8,464 nucleotides of DNA from Fimbriimonadaceae bacterium (GCA_019694835.1 JAIBBE010000120.1:1-8464), one strand, 5' to 3'. Counted from the stretch's first letter, positions 1-6,446 are shown. Notes: generated by a model from the letters alone, not told the origin. A program made the numbers and translations.

Positions 1-169
1 TGGTCCGATCGGTTGGGTTGTCGATCCGGACGGGCACCCCAGGCTCTTCTAGCGACCAGATCCAACCAAACTCGATATCGATGGTCCTCAGGCTGCCGCC
101 GGGAATGGAGCCCCCCATGGCGCCAATCATCGCGAACAACAGGGTTACGATCGCAGTCATAGCTTCCAT
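1..169 (-). CDS. Partial exported protein, N-terminus only
   Basis: The reading frame stays open from an ATG at 169 to the left edge, giving 56 residues and no stop. The N-terminus (MEAMTAIVTLLFAMIGAMGG) has a hydrophobic stretch at about residues 5-18, which suggests a signal peptide or membrane anchor. The following part contains IDIEFGWIWSLEEPGVPVR, which fits the start of a soluble extracytoplasmic domain. An in-frame ATG at 199 would add ten charged residues (MEERPRTESE), making a poorer signal peptide, and it has no Shine-Dalgarno upstream. The ATG at 169 has a purine-rich GAGAG about 4 nt upstream, so I prefer it. The 190 nt between this gene and the stop of the HEPN-like gene upstream carry no convincing gene. 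I do not recognise the family; too little is visible. Confidence 0.5.
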   Translation of the reverse strand, partial: MEAMTAIVTLLFAMIGAMGGSIPGGSLRTIDIEFGWIWSLEEPGVPVRIDNPTDRT

Positions 170-359
170 TTCACTCTCAGTCCTCGGACGCTCCTCCATT
201 CTAGTGAACGAGCAGAGTCACCTCAGCGCGGCGCTCGTCGGCGGTGACGCTGTCGGGAGCGCGGCCGGAGTCAGGGGCGGGTATGGGTGGCTCCGGGCAA
301 CCCTCCACAACCGAAATGCCGCCAGCGGTACCTATGCTCAAGCGCCCCTGAATGCACGC

Positions 360-926
360 CTATCCGGGGATGCGGTAATGCGCGACCAACTTCCTTGCAC
401 GCCCTTCCCACCGCTTGTCCGCACGACACTTTCCTGCGAAGTCAGACGCGAACTGCGCAAATCCAGCTCCGAAGGCTTCGATAAGCGCTCCCAACTCCAC
501 AGGAACAACCTCGCGCCCCGTCATTCGCTTCACTTCATCGCATCTCGCCTGAGCAATCGAAGGATCGCTGCTGCTCCAGTACGCGGCCACCTCGCGCACC
601 TTTGCGTTCCGCGACAGCTTGGACTCGGCGCCGTAGGCGTGCAGGAGCGCGCACCGCGCGCCCCAAAGGTCCGCTGCACTTGCCTGAAGCCGGGCGCCGG
701 GAATCATGTACTTGTCGACCCAGTCCCTGAAGGTCTCCCCGTCCGCGTCAATCGTCCCGAGCGGGGCGTCGAGCAAGCCTGCGGCGTCAATGGCCCCGTA
801 CATGATCATCATGAGCTGGGTGTAGAGCCCGGCCTCCGCGAGCACCTTCATCGCCTCGACTGTGCTGCGTTGAAAGGAACCGAAGGCCCGCTCGGCTTCG
901 GCTGAAGCATCCCACGTGGCACACAT
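360..926 (-). CDS. HEPN-like protein with RxxxxH motif
   Basis: This is a 188-residue, mostly helical, soluble protein without signal peptide or membrane segment. The key stretch is residues 87-97 (DLWGARCALLH region), where R91 and H96 form the R-x4-H pattern that marks HEPN nucleases. It is preceded by FRDWVDKYMIPG and followed by ESKLSR, an arrangement I associate from memory with small bacterial HEPN-like hypothetical proteins (pEK499_p136 type). HEPN proteins are often RNases acting in toxin, abortive-infection or RNA-processing systems, but no partner such as a nucleotidyltransferase antitoxin lies beside this gene. The ATG at 926 is chosen because AGGAGG sits 8 nt upstream; the in-frame GTG at 932 would leave only 2 nt. 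The gene stands alone with long spacers on both sides. The coding call is firm, the family call moderate, and the activity unproven. Confidence 0.75.
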   Translation of the reverse strand: MCATWDASAEAERAFGSFQRSTVEAMKVLAEAGLYTQLMMIMYGAIDAAGLLDAPLGTIDADGETFRDWVDKYMIPGARLQASAADLWGARCALLHAYGAESKLSRNAKVREVAAYWSSSDPSIAQARCDEVKRMTGREVVPVELGALIEAFGAGFAQFASDFAGKCRADKRWEGRARKLVAHYRIPG

Positions 927-945
927 GCTCACACCCTCCTGTCTT
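921..945 (-). promoter_or_regulatory. Shine-Dalgarno that sets the start of the HEPN-like gene
   Basis: On the minus strand the sequence reads AGGAGG, then eight bases (GTGTGAGC), then ATG at 926. The alternative GTG start at 932 falls only two bases after the AGGAGG, too close for a ribosome. This strong site supports translation from 926. Confidence 0.6.
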
Positions 946-1175
946 GGCCATCATGCGGAGTGCTGCATCCCACGCCGCCTGACTCGCACAACCCTGTCCA
1001 AGATACGGGGCGCAGTCGAAATTCGTCTGCCCCGCTGCTCCACGACCAATCCAGGGTGTCCGGACCCCAATGGCGCGGGAGACGCCTTGATGACCCCCGC
1101 AGCGGCCGCGGGCAGAGTCTCAGAGACTCGGGACCCATTGGGGCGCTCTCGCCGCCCAACGCCTGACCACGCGGT
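927..1175. other. Spacer upstream of the HEPN-like gene
   Basis: About 250 nt with open frames on both strands, but the predicted peptides are arginine- and proline-rich GC artefacts with no domain, signal peptide or ribosome site. It should hold the promoter of the HEPN-like gene, yet I see no convincing -35/-10 pair. A small hairpin with a 6-bp stem (GAGTCT-cag-AGACTC) lies at 1115-1129. I see nothing else. Confidence 0.4.
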
Positions 1176-1380
1176 GATGACCACGCGGCGCGCAGAGACA
1201 CGCGCGCACAGTGCGCCCACGCGAACTCCCCACGCCGAAGGCAGAAACGCCGCCGATCACACGGCTGCGTTCTTGTTTGAAGTCGTTCGGCGCGGACGGC
1301 ATTCGAAGTGGCGCAAGCAGCAATCAGAGATAGGGTGCGGGTGCCGCGGATCCGAAAGTTGCAATTGAGACTCCGCGGTT
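1176..1380. repeat. Diverged direct repeat, copy 1
   Basis: This stretch resembles 2798-3012 in the same orientation. The best part, 1224-1309 against 2847-2931, differs at about 12 positions plus one gap by my count, roughly 85% identity. It includes AACTCCCCACGCC and the hairpin core AAACGCCGCCGATCAC. Weaker similarity goes on through GTTGCA and GACTCC to about 1380. Both copies lie to the left of an IS3-family remnant, so the repeat and the element were probably duplicated together. Outside the core the alignment has gaps, so the outer limits are approximate. Confidence 0.65.
1246..1271. terminator. Eroded terminator-like hairpin, copy 1
   Basis: AACGCCGCCG and CGGCTGCGTT pair around a 6-nt loop with one mismatch (C opposite T). 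The second copy at 2868-2895 is a perfect 12-bp stem. On the minus strand it lies downstream of the 1714-1935 gene, so it could have ended transcripts from that side. The mismatch suggests it has decayed. Confidence 0.4.
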
Positions 1381-1429
1381 ATGGAGGCGTCGCCGCAGAA
1401 ACCTCAGGCAACGGAGCCGACTCAGCCAT

Positions 1430-1597
1430 CCGCACTCCGTTCCCACGCGCTTGATCTGCGGGCCTCATCTTCGAGACCACCATCTTGGGACGGTGACGAT
1501 TCCGGGTCCACGCTTCAGCGGCGCCTCGTCTCGGTCCCTCAGGCGGCGAGAGTCCTTCATGAAGCGTGGGCCTGATCAGCGCGCCCTCGTCACGCCG
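1430..1597 (-). mobile_element. Decayed IS3-family end with orfA relic
   Basis: Read on the minus strand, 1553-1597 matches the outer end of the element at 3285-3326: GGGCCTGATCAGCGCGCC here against GGACCTGTTCAGCGCACC there, written on the plus strand. Further in, the translated minus strand reads TRNRHRP-x2-VVSKMRPADQ, and later RMAE. This lines up, with no frameshift needed, with TNRKRDRP-x2-VVAKLRQADE and PIAEVARS of the OrfA start at 3253. The orfA start codon is gone: the matching position reads alanine-glutamate-alanine. This is an old, non-functional remnant, much more diverged than the copy at 3038-3326. No clear opposite inverted end can be aligned, so the left limit is set where the similarity fades. 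The region looks like a 79-residue open frame up to 1618, but that frame is a by-product of the decay. Confidence 0.65.
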
Positions 1598-1713
1598 AGG
1601 CCTCGTGATCTCCGGCATGAATCTGCCTCAACTGCCCGATTCGCAACCGGCTCTGCCATGCATCAGGAGACGACCAGCGCTTCGGAGTGCCCAGAGCCAG
1701 CTCACCACAACAG

Positions 1714-1935
1714 TCAGGGCCGCGGTGCGTCATCCGCCTTCCGGAACAACTGCCAAACTGCGCCGGCAAGAAGCGAAAGGGTCATGGACACCACGGAGTA
1801 TGCGATAATCCGCCCCTGGAGTGTGCTTCGGTGCCGTCCCCAGAGGTCCCCGCCGACGAACACCGTGGCCATGCAGAGAACGAATGACACCAGGGCGATA
1901 CCAGCGAACACCCGCTGAGCTGTCGAGAGCTTCAT
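1714..1935 (-). CDS. Small two-helix membrane protein, unknown function
   Basis: A 73-residue protein with two hydrophobic helices, about residues 8-28 and 43-63. Between them is a short charged loop (GRHRSTLQGR), and the C-terminus (FRKADDAPRP) is charged. The amphipathic layout and the clean positive ends argue for a real membrane protein rather than a chance frame. It starts at ATG 1935; the upstream GGAA about 8 nt away is only a weak ribosome site. By the positive-inside rule the topology is ambiguous, because the loop is also positively charged. It lies 167 nt downstream of the stop of the 2103-2705 gene in the same direction, so the two could share a transcript. I do not recognise the family. 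Confidence 0.65.
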   Translation of the reverse strand: MKLSTAQRVFAGIALVSFVLCMATVFVGGDLWGRHRSTLQGRIIAYSVVSMTLSLLAGAVWQLFRKADDAPRP

Positions 1936-2102
1936 GGATCATTCCGTTCCCGGGGAAAGTCCCCGCAGATTTCTCTCCTCGTCTCTCGAGTCTCGCTTGC
2001 GAGCGCTGCAATGTCGTCAAGGACTCTCGCCCGCGCAACCTCAGGTCAGGAGCGGCCGTCGTCACGATGAGCCTTGAGGGCCGCGCTCCGCACTCGCAAA
2101 CT
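1936..2102. other. Spacer between two minus-strand genes
   Basis: This 167-nt gap separates the two-helix gene from the membrane-anchored gene upstream of it. I see no strong terminator, repeat or RNA gene in it. A promoter for the two-helix gene may be here but no clear pair of boxes stands out. Confidence 0.3.
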
Positions 2103-2705
2103 TCAGGGGGATGCCGGAATCGTCGTGTTCTGTTCGGCGCTCGACTGCGCGCCCTTCAGCGCCCTGAGAAGCGCAAGAAACTCATCGACTGTTCCTCGAT
2201 AGTAGTTGCTCGACGGAATGTGCGAAGCATTCAGGTTGCCCACGGCAAACTGCAGCCGTCTCTGTGTCTCGGAAGCGAGCACCTGAGCCTTCACCCAGTA
2301 CCACCCTTGGGCCGTGTTGACCCGCATGAAAACCCGGCTGGTGATGCTCGGGTGCGACATCTGAGGCGTTCCTGCAATCGCATACTCGAGCTCGTGCAAG
2401 ATCACGCCAAGCGACTTTCGATCGCGAAGCGTGGGGAGAGCCGGGTAATCGGCAGGCCCCACATTGAGGACGCGGAGCGGACTGCGGGTGGCGGGTTCGA
2501 TGTACTCCTCGAAGATCTCGATCGACTCAACTTCGTCCTGTCGCAATGTTCCATCCTGCAGCTTCGCGACAAGGTCAGGACCGGGCGTCATCCCGTCGGT
2601 GAAAGCGTGGTAGATCAGCACGCAACACACTGCGACGGAGGCGATCGATCCAAGGATCGACAGCGCCAGGAGGAGCTTTAAGGCACGACGGATGGGTGGC
2701 AACAT
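2103..2705 (-). CDS. Membrane-anchored protein of unknown function
   Basis: A 200-residue protein with a basic N-terminus (MLPPIRRALK) and one long hydrophobic segment at about residues 9-33, acting as an uncleaved signal anchor. The rest (34-200) should be extracytoplasmic. It has the alternating pattern of a mixed alpha/beta domain: SIEIFEEYI near 61-69, LRVLNVG near 78-83, SHPSITSRVFMRVNTAQGWYW at about 117-137 (strands around a turn), and a C-terminal helix VDEFLALLRALKG near 173-185. This resembles small planctomycete envelope proteins of unknown role, as far as I recall; I can name no Pfam family. The ATG at 2705 is chosen, but no Shine-Dalgarno precedes it. A TTG at 2738 with GGAG 4 nt upstream would add 11 residues (MSLRSSFRWRK) and is a real alternative. 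Confidence 0.75.
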   Translation of the reverse strand: MLPPIRRALKLLLALSILGSIASVAVCCVLIYHAFTDGMTPGPDLVAKLQDGTLRQDEVESIEIFEEYIEPATRSPLRVLNVGPADYPALPTLRDRKSLGVILHELEYAIAGTPQMSHPSITSRVFMRVNTAQGWYWVKAQVLASETQRRLQFAVGNLNASHIPSSNYYRGTVDEFLALLRALKGAQSSAEQNTTIPASP

Positions 2706-2797
2706 TTTGCGCCAGCGGAAACTGGACCTCAAACTCAAACTACTCCATGTGCCATCGGATCATGTCGAGGCAGACACAGAACGGGGCCGAGATGATC

Positions 2798-3012
2798 AAT
2801 GACCACGCGCGCACGAGGGGCCCGCCCACCGCATCCCAGCTTCGCCAACTCCCCACGCCAAAAGCAGAAACGCCGCCGATCACTCGGCGGCGTTTCGTTT
2901 GAAGTAGTGCGGGGCGGACGCTCTTCGAAGTCGCACGCGAGGCTGACAGAGACACGAAAGGTGTAGTCATAACCGAGAAGTTGCAGGACCCGACTCCAGG
3001 GTACTCAGAGGG
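2798..3012. repeat. Diverged direct repeat, copy 2
   Basis: This partner of 1176-1380 is in the same orientation about 1.6 kb away. It shares the AACTCCCCACGCC block, the hairpin, the GTTTGAAGT and TCGAAGT segments and a weaker tail at 2970-3012 (GTTGCA, GACTCC). This copy keeps the perfect hairpin. It is followed directly by the short IS3-family element. The only open frame here (minus strand, 2740-3015) gives a peptide without domain or ribosome site, so I call the stretch non-coding. Confidence 0.65.
2868..2895. terminator. Perfect 12-bp hairpin, likely bidirectional terminator
   Basis: AAACGCCGCCGA pairs exactly with TCGGCGGCGTTT around the loop TCAC. On the minus strand the stem is followed by TTTCTGCTTTT, and on the plus strand by CGTTTG. 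The shape suits intrinsic termination, mainly of minus-strand transcripts that run past the four-gene operon and the small mobile element. The T tracts are interrupted, so efficiency is uncertain. Confidence 0.55.
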
Positions 3013-3253
3013 CATATGTTATTGGCCGAGCGCCGATGACAGGGGTGCGCTGAACAGGTCCACCCCTTTTGAGAGACCTTCGCGGCCTGATGGGCCGAGT
3101 GGCCTGCCAGCCGTGCAGCGTCACTTCGGACACTCCGAGCGACCTCGCCACCTCGGCGATCGGCGTGCCCTTGGCGAGCGCCTCGTCAGCCTGCCTCAGC
3201 TTCGCGACCACCTCCTCTGGACGGTCGCGCTTCCTATTCGTCAGACGCTTCAT
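3005..3253 (-). pseudogene. Truncated IS3-family OrfA (DNA-binding part only)
   Basis: The frame opens with MKRLTNRKRDRPEEVVAKLR, with a strong GAGGAG ribosome site about 7 nt upstream. It continues through a helix-turn-helix (EALAKGTPIAEVARSLGVSEVTLHGW split at about residues 24-49), typical of IS3-family OrfA (HTH_Tnp_1 type). A full OrfA runs to roughly 90-110 residues and ends in a leucine-zipper-like helix. Here the match stops near residue 49. The next residues (QATRPIRPRRSLKRGGPVQ) come from reading backwards through the other inverted end, and the frame leaves the element and stops at 3005. The DDE catalytic OrfB is absent. If expressed, the product could still bind element ends but not move them. 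The deletion joint lies at about 3100-3109. Confidence 0.8.
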
Positions 3254-3326
3254 CGGAGACTCCTCTCGGCCCTTCGGGCCGCGAAAGTCTCTCATAAGGG
3301 GTGGACCTGTTCAGCGCACCACCGTC
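3038..3326 (-). mobile_element. Short internally deleted IS3-family element (MITE-like)
   Basis: Both ends carry the same inverted sequence, with GGTGCGCTGAACAGGTCCAC as its core. Similarity continues for about 65 nt on each side: 3038-3103 against the complement of 3261-3326, with only scattered differences. Between them is only the start of orfA. The element is therefore about 290 bp and non-autonomous, needing a transposase from elsewhere, such as the related element at 8338. I could not find a convincing 3-4 nt target duplication: the flanks read CGA on the left and CAT on the right if the ends are TGAC/GTCA. The inner stretch of each end can form a hairpin (see the separate entry). Confidence 0.75.
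3267..3281. repeat. Conserved hairpin between element end and orfA
   Basis: CGGCCC and GGGCCG pair around a 3-nt loop just upstream of the orfA ribosome site. The same stem occurs at 3083-3097 (one G-T pair, different loop) and at 8384-8398 (loop AAG). The stem is kept while the loop changes, which suggests a selected structure. A role in blocking read-through translation of transposase is known for stem-loops in other IS elements; here it is inferred. Confidence 0.5.
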
Positions 3327-3440
3327 ACATCAAATCGGGGTGAAGACCAGTGCGACGACGGCGGCGGAGCGGCCTGTCTCTGGCACACCAAGCAGGCGAA
3401 GTCGCCCCCACGTCGCGTCGAAACCGACAAACGCCTGCCG

Positions 3441-4787
3441 CTACTGCTTGCGCAGGGCCGCAAGCTCCGAGGCGCATGCGCTGTCCAAGCTCAAGATCTC
3501 CGCGCGAATGTCGTTCACCTGGCGGGATGCCGCCTCTCCCCGCCGCCCATTCACGCCAGCACCAGAGACCATGGCGGCAATCAGCCTTGTTCGCGCCTCC
3601 GTCCGAAGTTGTTCAAAGGTATCGAATCGCTCCCGTAGAGAACGGAACCTATCGGTGTTCGACGCTTCTGAGGCAAGAATGGAAACCATGATCTGGTCGG
3701 ACTGCCCTGCTTCAAACGCCGAAGGAAACAATGCCCTGCCGGCCTCGATCTCCCAGGTCGTTGCCTGACCTTCAAAGCCGTTTGCCCGGAGAAGTGCGGC
3801 GATCTCGAGTACGAGCTCCCAACGTCGCCTAATGAGGTTCCCCACAATCTGGTCGCAGGCCTTCAACTCCTGATCGGCAGCAGCATAGGTAAGCTCGTTG
3901 GCAGCGTTGCGTGCGGTGATCGCGCGAATCCATGAGTCAATCGCCTGTCCGGCGTCAGAATCGAATCTTAGTATAGCTCTTTGAGCCGCTACGGCGACGA
4001 CAGGGGAGGTTGCTGGATCGAGATCTCTGATAGCAAGAATGGGCTTCGAAGATGGTGCCAGTGACTTCTGGAGTGGCTTGCTTTGCTCAAGCAACTCGTA
4101 CAGGTCAAAACTCACAAGCAAGCCCGGGTCAATCGAGCCATAGAACTTGCGATCATCGACTCCACGATTTGAAGCCTCGACTGTCAGTCTTGAGCGAAGC
4201 CGTTCCAACTCGACCTTGTCGATACGGGGAGTCGCGCAATCTGCAAGACGGTCAACGAGCGCGAAACGAGCAGTTGCCTCCCCCCGGTACAACGCTTGCC
4301 GAGACTCATGGTATCGCCGATTCATCCTACTTATGCAGAATGGATCCTCTGCACTGAACGCAGGTTCGCCGCGTGCCACGCGGTCTCTGGCGCGAATCAA
4401 CGCGTTACGTTCCGACTCGCTTAGCGACGATTCATGTTCCGGTGAGCCCGAGAGATAAATCCTGTAATCGCGCTCCAGCGCGTCAATTGTTGCGGCGGTC
4501 TTCTCCGAATCGGAGTGCGCCAGACTTTCGAGCTCCGTGTCATATGCGCTCAGCGCAGTGGTCAAACAGTCCTCGCCTAGCACCAGCCCAGGTCGGGAGA
4601 ATATCTTGGGAACCGCGGCAGGCTCGAGCCGACAAGCCCACCTAGCCAGGTCGGCTGCTCGCTGGGGCACGTCCTTAGCGGCCTGCGTGCCGTTCTCAGA
4701 TTGGGGTCCGGCGGCGTCGGATGTGGCCTGCGCCAAGCCCGCCACGAGAACAAGCATGAGCCACCAACGAGTGGATGTCAGGCGCAT
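3441..4787 (-). CDS. Secreted helical protein of unknown function (gene D)
   Basis: A 448-residue protein with a classic signal peptide (MRLTSTRWWLMLVLVAGLAQ, likely cut after AQA at residue 21). The mature part is almost wholly alpha-helical, rich in Arg, Glu and Ala, with possible coiled-coil stretches near 84-112, 190-208 and 375-440. It has six cysteines (52, 74, 151, 184, 311, 438), an even number that could form disulfides in the periplasm. No catalytic motif or lipobox is seen. ATG 4787 is preferred over TTG 4790: AGGAGG, inside the last codons of gene C, lies 8 nt before the ATG. Gene C stops 3 nt upstream, so translation of D is probably coupled to C. It is the last gene of the four-gene unit. 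I do not recognise the family; a structural or binding role for an envelope complex is a guess. Confidence 0.85.
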   Translation of the reverse strand: MRLTSTRWWLMLVLVAGLAQATSDAAGPQSENGTQAAKDVPQRAADLARWACRLEPAAVPKIFSRPGLVLGEDCLTTALSAYDTELESLAHSDSEKTAATIDALERDYRIYLSGSPEHESSLSESERNALIRARDRVARGEPAFSAEDPFCISRMNRRYHESRQALYRGEATARFALVDRLADCATPRIDKVELERLRSRLTVEASNRGVDDRKFYGSIDPGLLVSFDLYELLEQSKPLQKSLAPSSKPILAIRDLDPATSPVVAVAAQRAILRFDSDAGQAIDSWIRAITARNAANELTYAAADQELKACDQIVGNLIRRRWELVLEIAALLRANGFEGQATTWEIEAGRALFPSAFEAGQSDQIMVSILASEASNTDRFRSLRERFDTFEQLRTEARTRLIAAMVSGAGVNGRRGEAASRQVNDIRAEILSLDSACASELAALRKQ

Positions 4788-4806
4788 CAATCATTCCTCC
4801 TGGGGA
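4782..4806 (-). promoter_or_regulatory. Ribosome site for gene D inside the end of gene C
   Basis: The last codons of gene C (Gln-Glu-Glu-stop, CAGGAGGAATGA) contain AGGAGG. The ATG of gene D follows after AATGATTG, eight bases. A TTG lies 5 nt after the AGGAGG and is a weaker alternative start. The layout is typical of translational coupling. Confidence 0.65.
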
Positions 4807-6446
4807 TAGCAACAGATCATATACGGAATTTCTGCAACTTCTTGATCGCCTCGTCGTGTCCGCAAGGTACCCTCAAGAATCTGGAAGTGCTTCGGAAACT
4901 CTCCGCGCCAGCACAGCTGAATTCTTAGACGGCCATCGGACTCCATCGCGCCCAAGACGTCCACCTCCGGCGCACCAGTCTGGATGACAGTTCCGGGCAC
5001 AGTCGCCTGCAGCCGACTCGCTGCTTTGGGAGGCAAAACGAACTCCCGAGTGCTGTCCCGAGTGACGCACCACGTCCCAAGCAATATCCGGCCGTTGGTG
5101 TCCAGACTGGGAAGCACTACTATCGCCTGAACCGCAATCGTTAGTGACATACCACTAGTTCCGCCCGCCAGCAACTCAATCCGGCCATTTATCGCACCCG
5201 CTTGAGAAGGTGCGCGCCAGCGAAACTGCCCCCGCGCTAGCGCGACAGGCCCGTCACCAACTTTGGACTTCACTTGCGTCAGTTCGACGTGGGCATCCGG
5301 CATGCCAGTCACTCCGACGCAACTCACCTCGGGTTCTCCCGCGAGAGAATCCGTATACACCGCAAAGGAATACTCGGCTAATGCCCCAGCTTCAACTATT
5401 CCCAAATTGATTACATCGTCCGATCCCCAGAATGCTGCAACCTGTGCGTTGTACTCGACCTTCAGCAATGGAATTCCCTGAGATTCCGATAGAAAAACGA
5501 CCCAAGGACTGAATTTGCCACGCTTTCCCGTCGTGCGCAGCTGGATGTGGATCGCCAAAGCCTCGCCGGGGGCCAGGATCCTCCCGGCTAGGTCCTCTAC
5601 CACATGGATGCACGCCCCGCAAGACTCTACGGGGCGCTTCAGCTGCAGCGGAGCTTGCGTTGGATTGCGCAACTCAACAGTGCGCTCGATCGTGATGTTC
5701 TCCGGCACCCTCCCTAGCGCATAGGTCTGCGTTGGAAAGGCAGCCTTTGCCGGAGGACCGTCGCCCACCGACGCCTGCGTTATGCTCCAGGGCGCAAACA
5801 GCACGGCGAGAAGGGCTGCAGCACAAACTGTACGGGCCATCCTTCGGAGCTTGCGTCCCCGTGCCAACCATGCGCCACCAACGCATGAAACCGCGACACC
5901 TGACCACAGAAATGAGAATCCGGCTCCGTCCCCACTCTGGATTACGACGACACCTTCCCACCGCTCGCGAACTACGTCGCTTGACATTAGGTGTATTCCG
6001 CCAGGATAGTCAAATACCAGCACACCACCATCGCCGTCGGATTGCAGGACTACAACCAGGTGCTGGAGTGTCCCGTTCACTGGCCGGAGCACCAATAGAG
6101 TCCCTGTAGGCACTCTGGCCAAGAATTCAGCGCGCGATTCTGTGGCTATCCGCCTTATTGCATGGCGCACACCACATCGTCGTTCGAGCACCTCGGCTAC
6201 CTGGTTGAGCGTTGGAGGCGTCTCGGGAGTCCATTTGCAGTCCTCGATCGCTTGACTCAGCGAAATCGGCCTTCCCCTTAGATCGCAAACAGCAAGAACT
6301 GATATTGGCCCGCAAGCTGTTACTAGTCCAATCTCGTCGTTCACGCCATAAATGGCCCGCCGAATGGCTTCCGGATCCCCTGGCCTATCACCTGCGGCTG
6401 GGAGCATCAGCGCCGCTGCCACCATGAGCGAAGCCAACAAAGTCAA
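4791..6446 (-). CDS. Exported C39-type peptidase fused to DUF1573-like domain (gene C)
   Basis: A 551-residue protein in clear parts. Residues 1-19 form a signal peptide. Residues about 30-170 resemble a C39 (double-glycine) peptidase: Cys45 in ACGPIS, His129 in QHLVVV and Asp146 in VFDYPGG have the usual spacing. The family's oxyanion Gln, six residues before the Cys, is Ile39 here. A membrane hairpin follows: helix about 177-196, the basic loop RGRKLRRMAR, helix about 205-221. The hairpin puts both large domains outside the cytoplasm. Residues about 235-340 resemble DUF1573: ALGRVPENITIERTVELRNP, then SCGAC (276-279 Cys pair), then LAPGEALAI. The rest (340-551) is beta-rich and unassigned. 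C39 domains usually sit at the front of ABC exporters; here none is present. The TTG start at 6446 has AGAGGA 5 nt upstream and overlaps the stop of gene B by 4 nt; ATG 6425 is the alternative. Confidence 0.8.
   Translation of the reverse strand: MTLLASLMVAAALMLPAAGDRPGDPEAIRRAIYGVNDEIGLVTACGPISVLAVCDLRGRPISLSQAIEDCKWTPETPPTLNQVAEVLERRCGVRHAIRRIATESRAEFLARVPTGTLLVLRPVNGTLQHLVVVLQSDGDGGVLVFDYPGGIHLMSSDVVRERWEGVVVIQSGDGAGFSFLWSGVAVSCVGGAWLARGRKLRRMARTVCAAALLAVLFAPWSITQASVGDGPPAKAAFPTQTYALGRVPENITIERTVELRNPTQAPLQLKRPVESCGACIHVVEDLAGRILAPGEALAIHIQLRTTGKRGKFSPWVVFLSESQGIPLLKVEYNAQVAAFWGSDDVINLGIVEAGALAEYSFAVYTDSLAGEPEVSCVGVTGMPDAHVELTQVKSKVGDGPVALARGQFRWRAPSQAGAINGRIELLAGGTSGMSLTIAVQAIVVLPSLDTNGRILLGTWCVTRDSTREFVLPPKAASRLQATVPGTVIQTGAPEVDVLGAMESDGRLRIQLCWRGEFPKHFQILEGTLRTRRGDQEVAEIPYMICCYPQEE

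Noticed and set aside
18..905. Long plus-strand open frame of 295 codons
   Set aside because: It lies opposite the HEPN-like gene and the left-edge gene. Its peptide is Arg/Pro/His-rich without domain or ribosome site, as expected for an antisense frame in GC-rich DNA.
951..1220. Minus-strand open frames upstream of the HEPN-like gene
   Set aside because: Several overlapping frames with low-complexity Arg-rich products; none has a start signal or resembles a protein.
1821..2681. Long plus-strand open frame of 286 codons
   Set aside because: Antisense to the membrane-anchored gene at 2103-2705, which has a clear anchor and domain-like pattern, while this frame has neither.
2740..3015. Minus-strand open frame of 91 codons across the repeat
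   Set aside because: It spans the hairpin repeat; the part shared with copy 1 (VIGGVSAFGVGS) is only the translated hairpin. No ribosome site, signal or domain is seen.
3038..3326. Target-site duplication around the short element
   Set aside because: The bases flanking the ends do not match for any sensible choice of end, so none is claimed.
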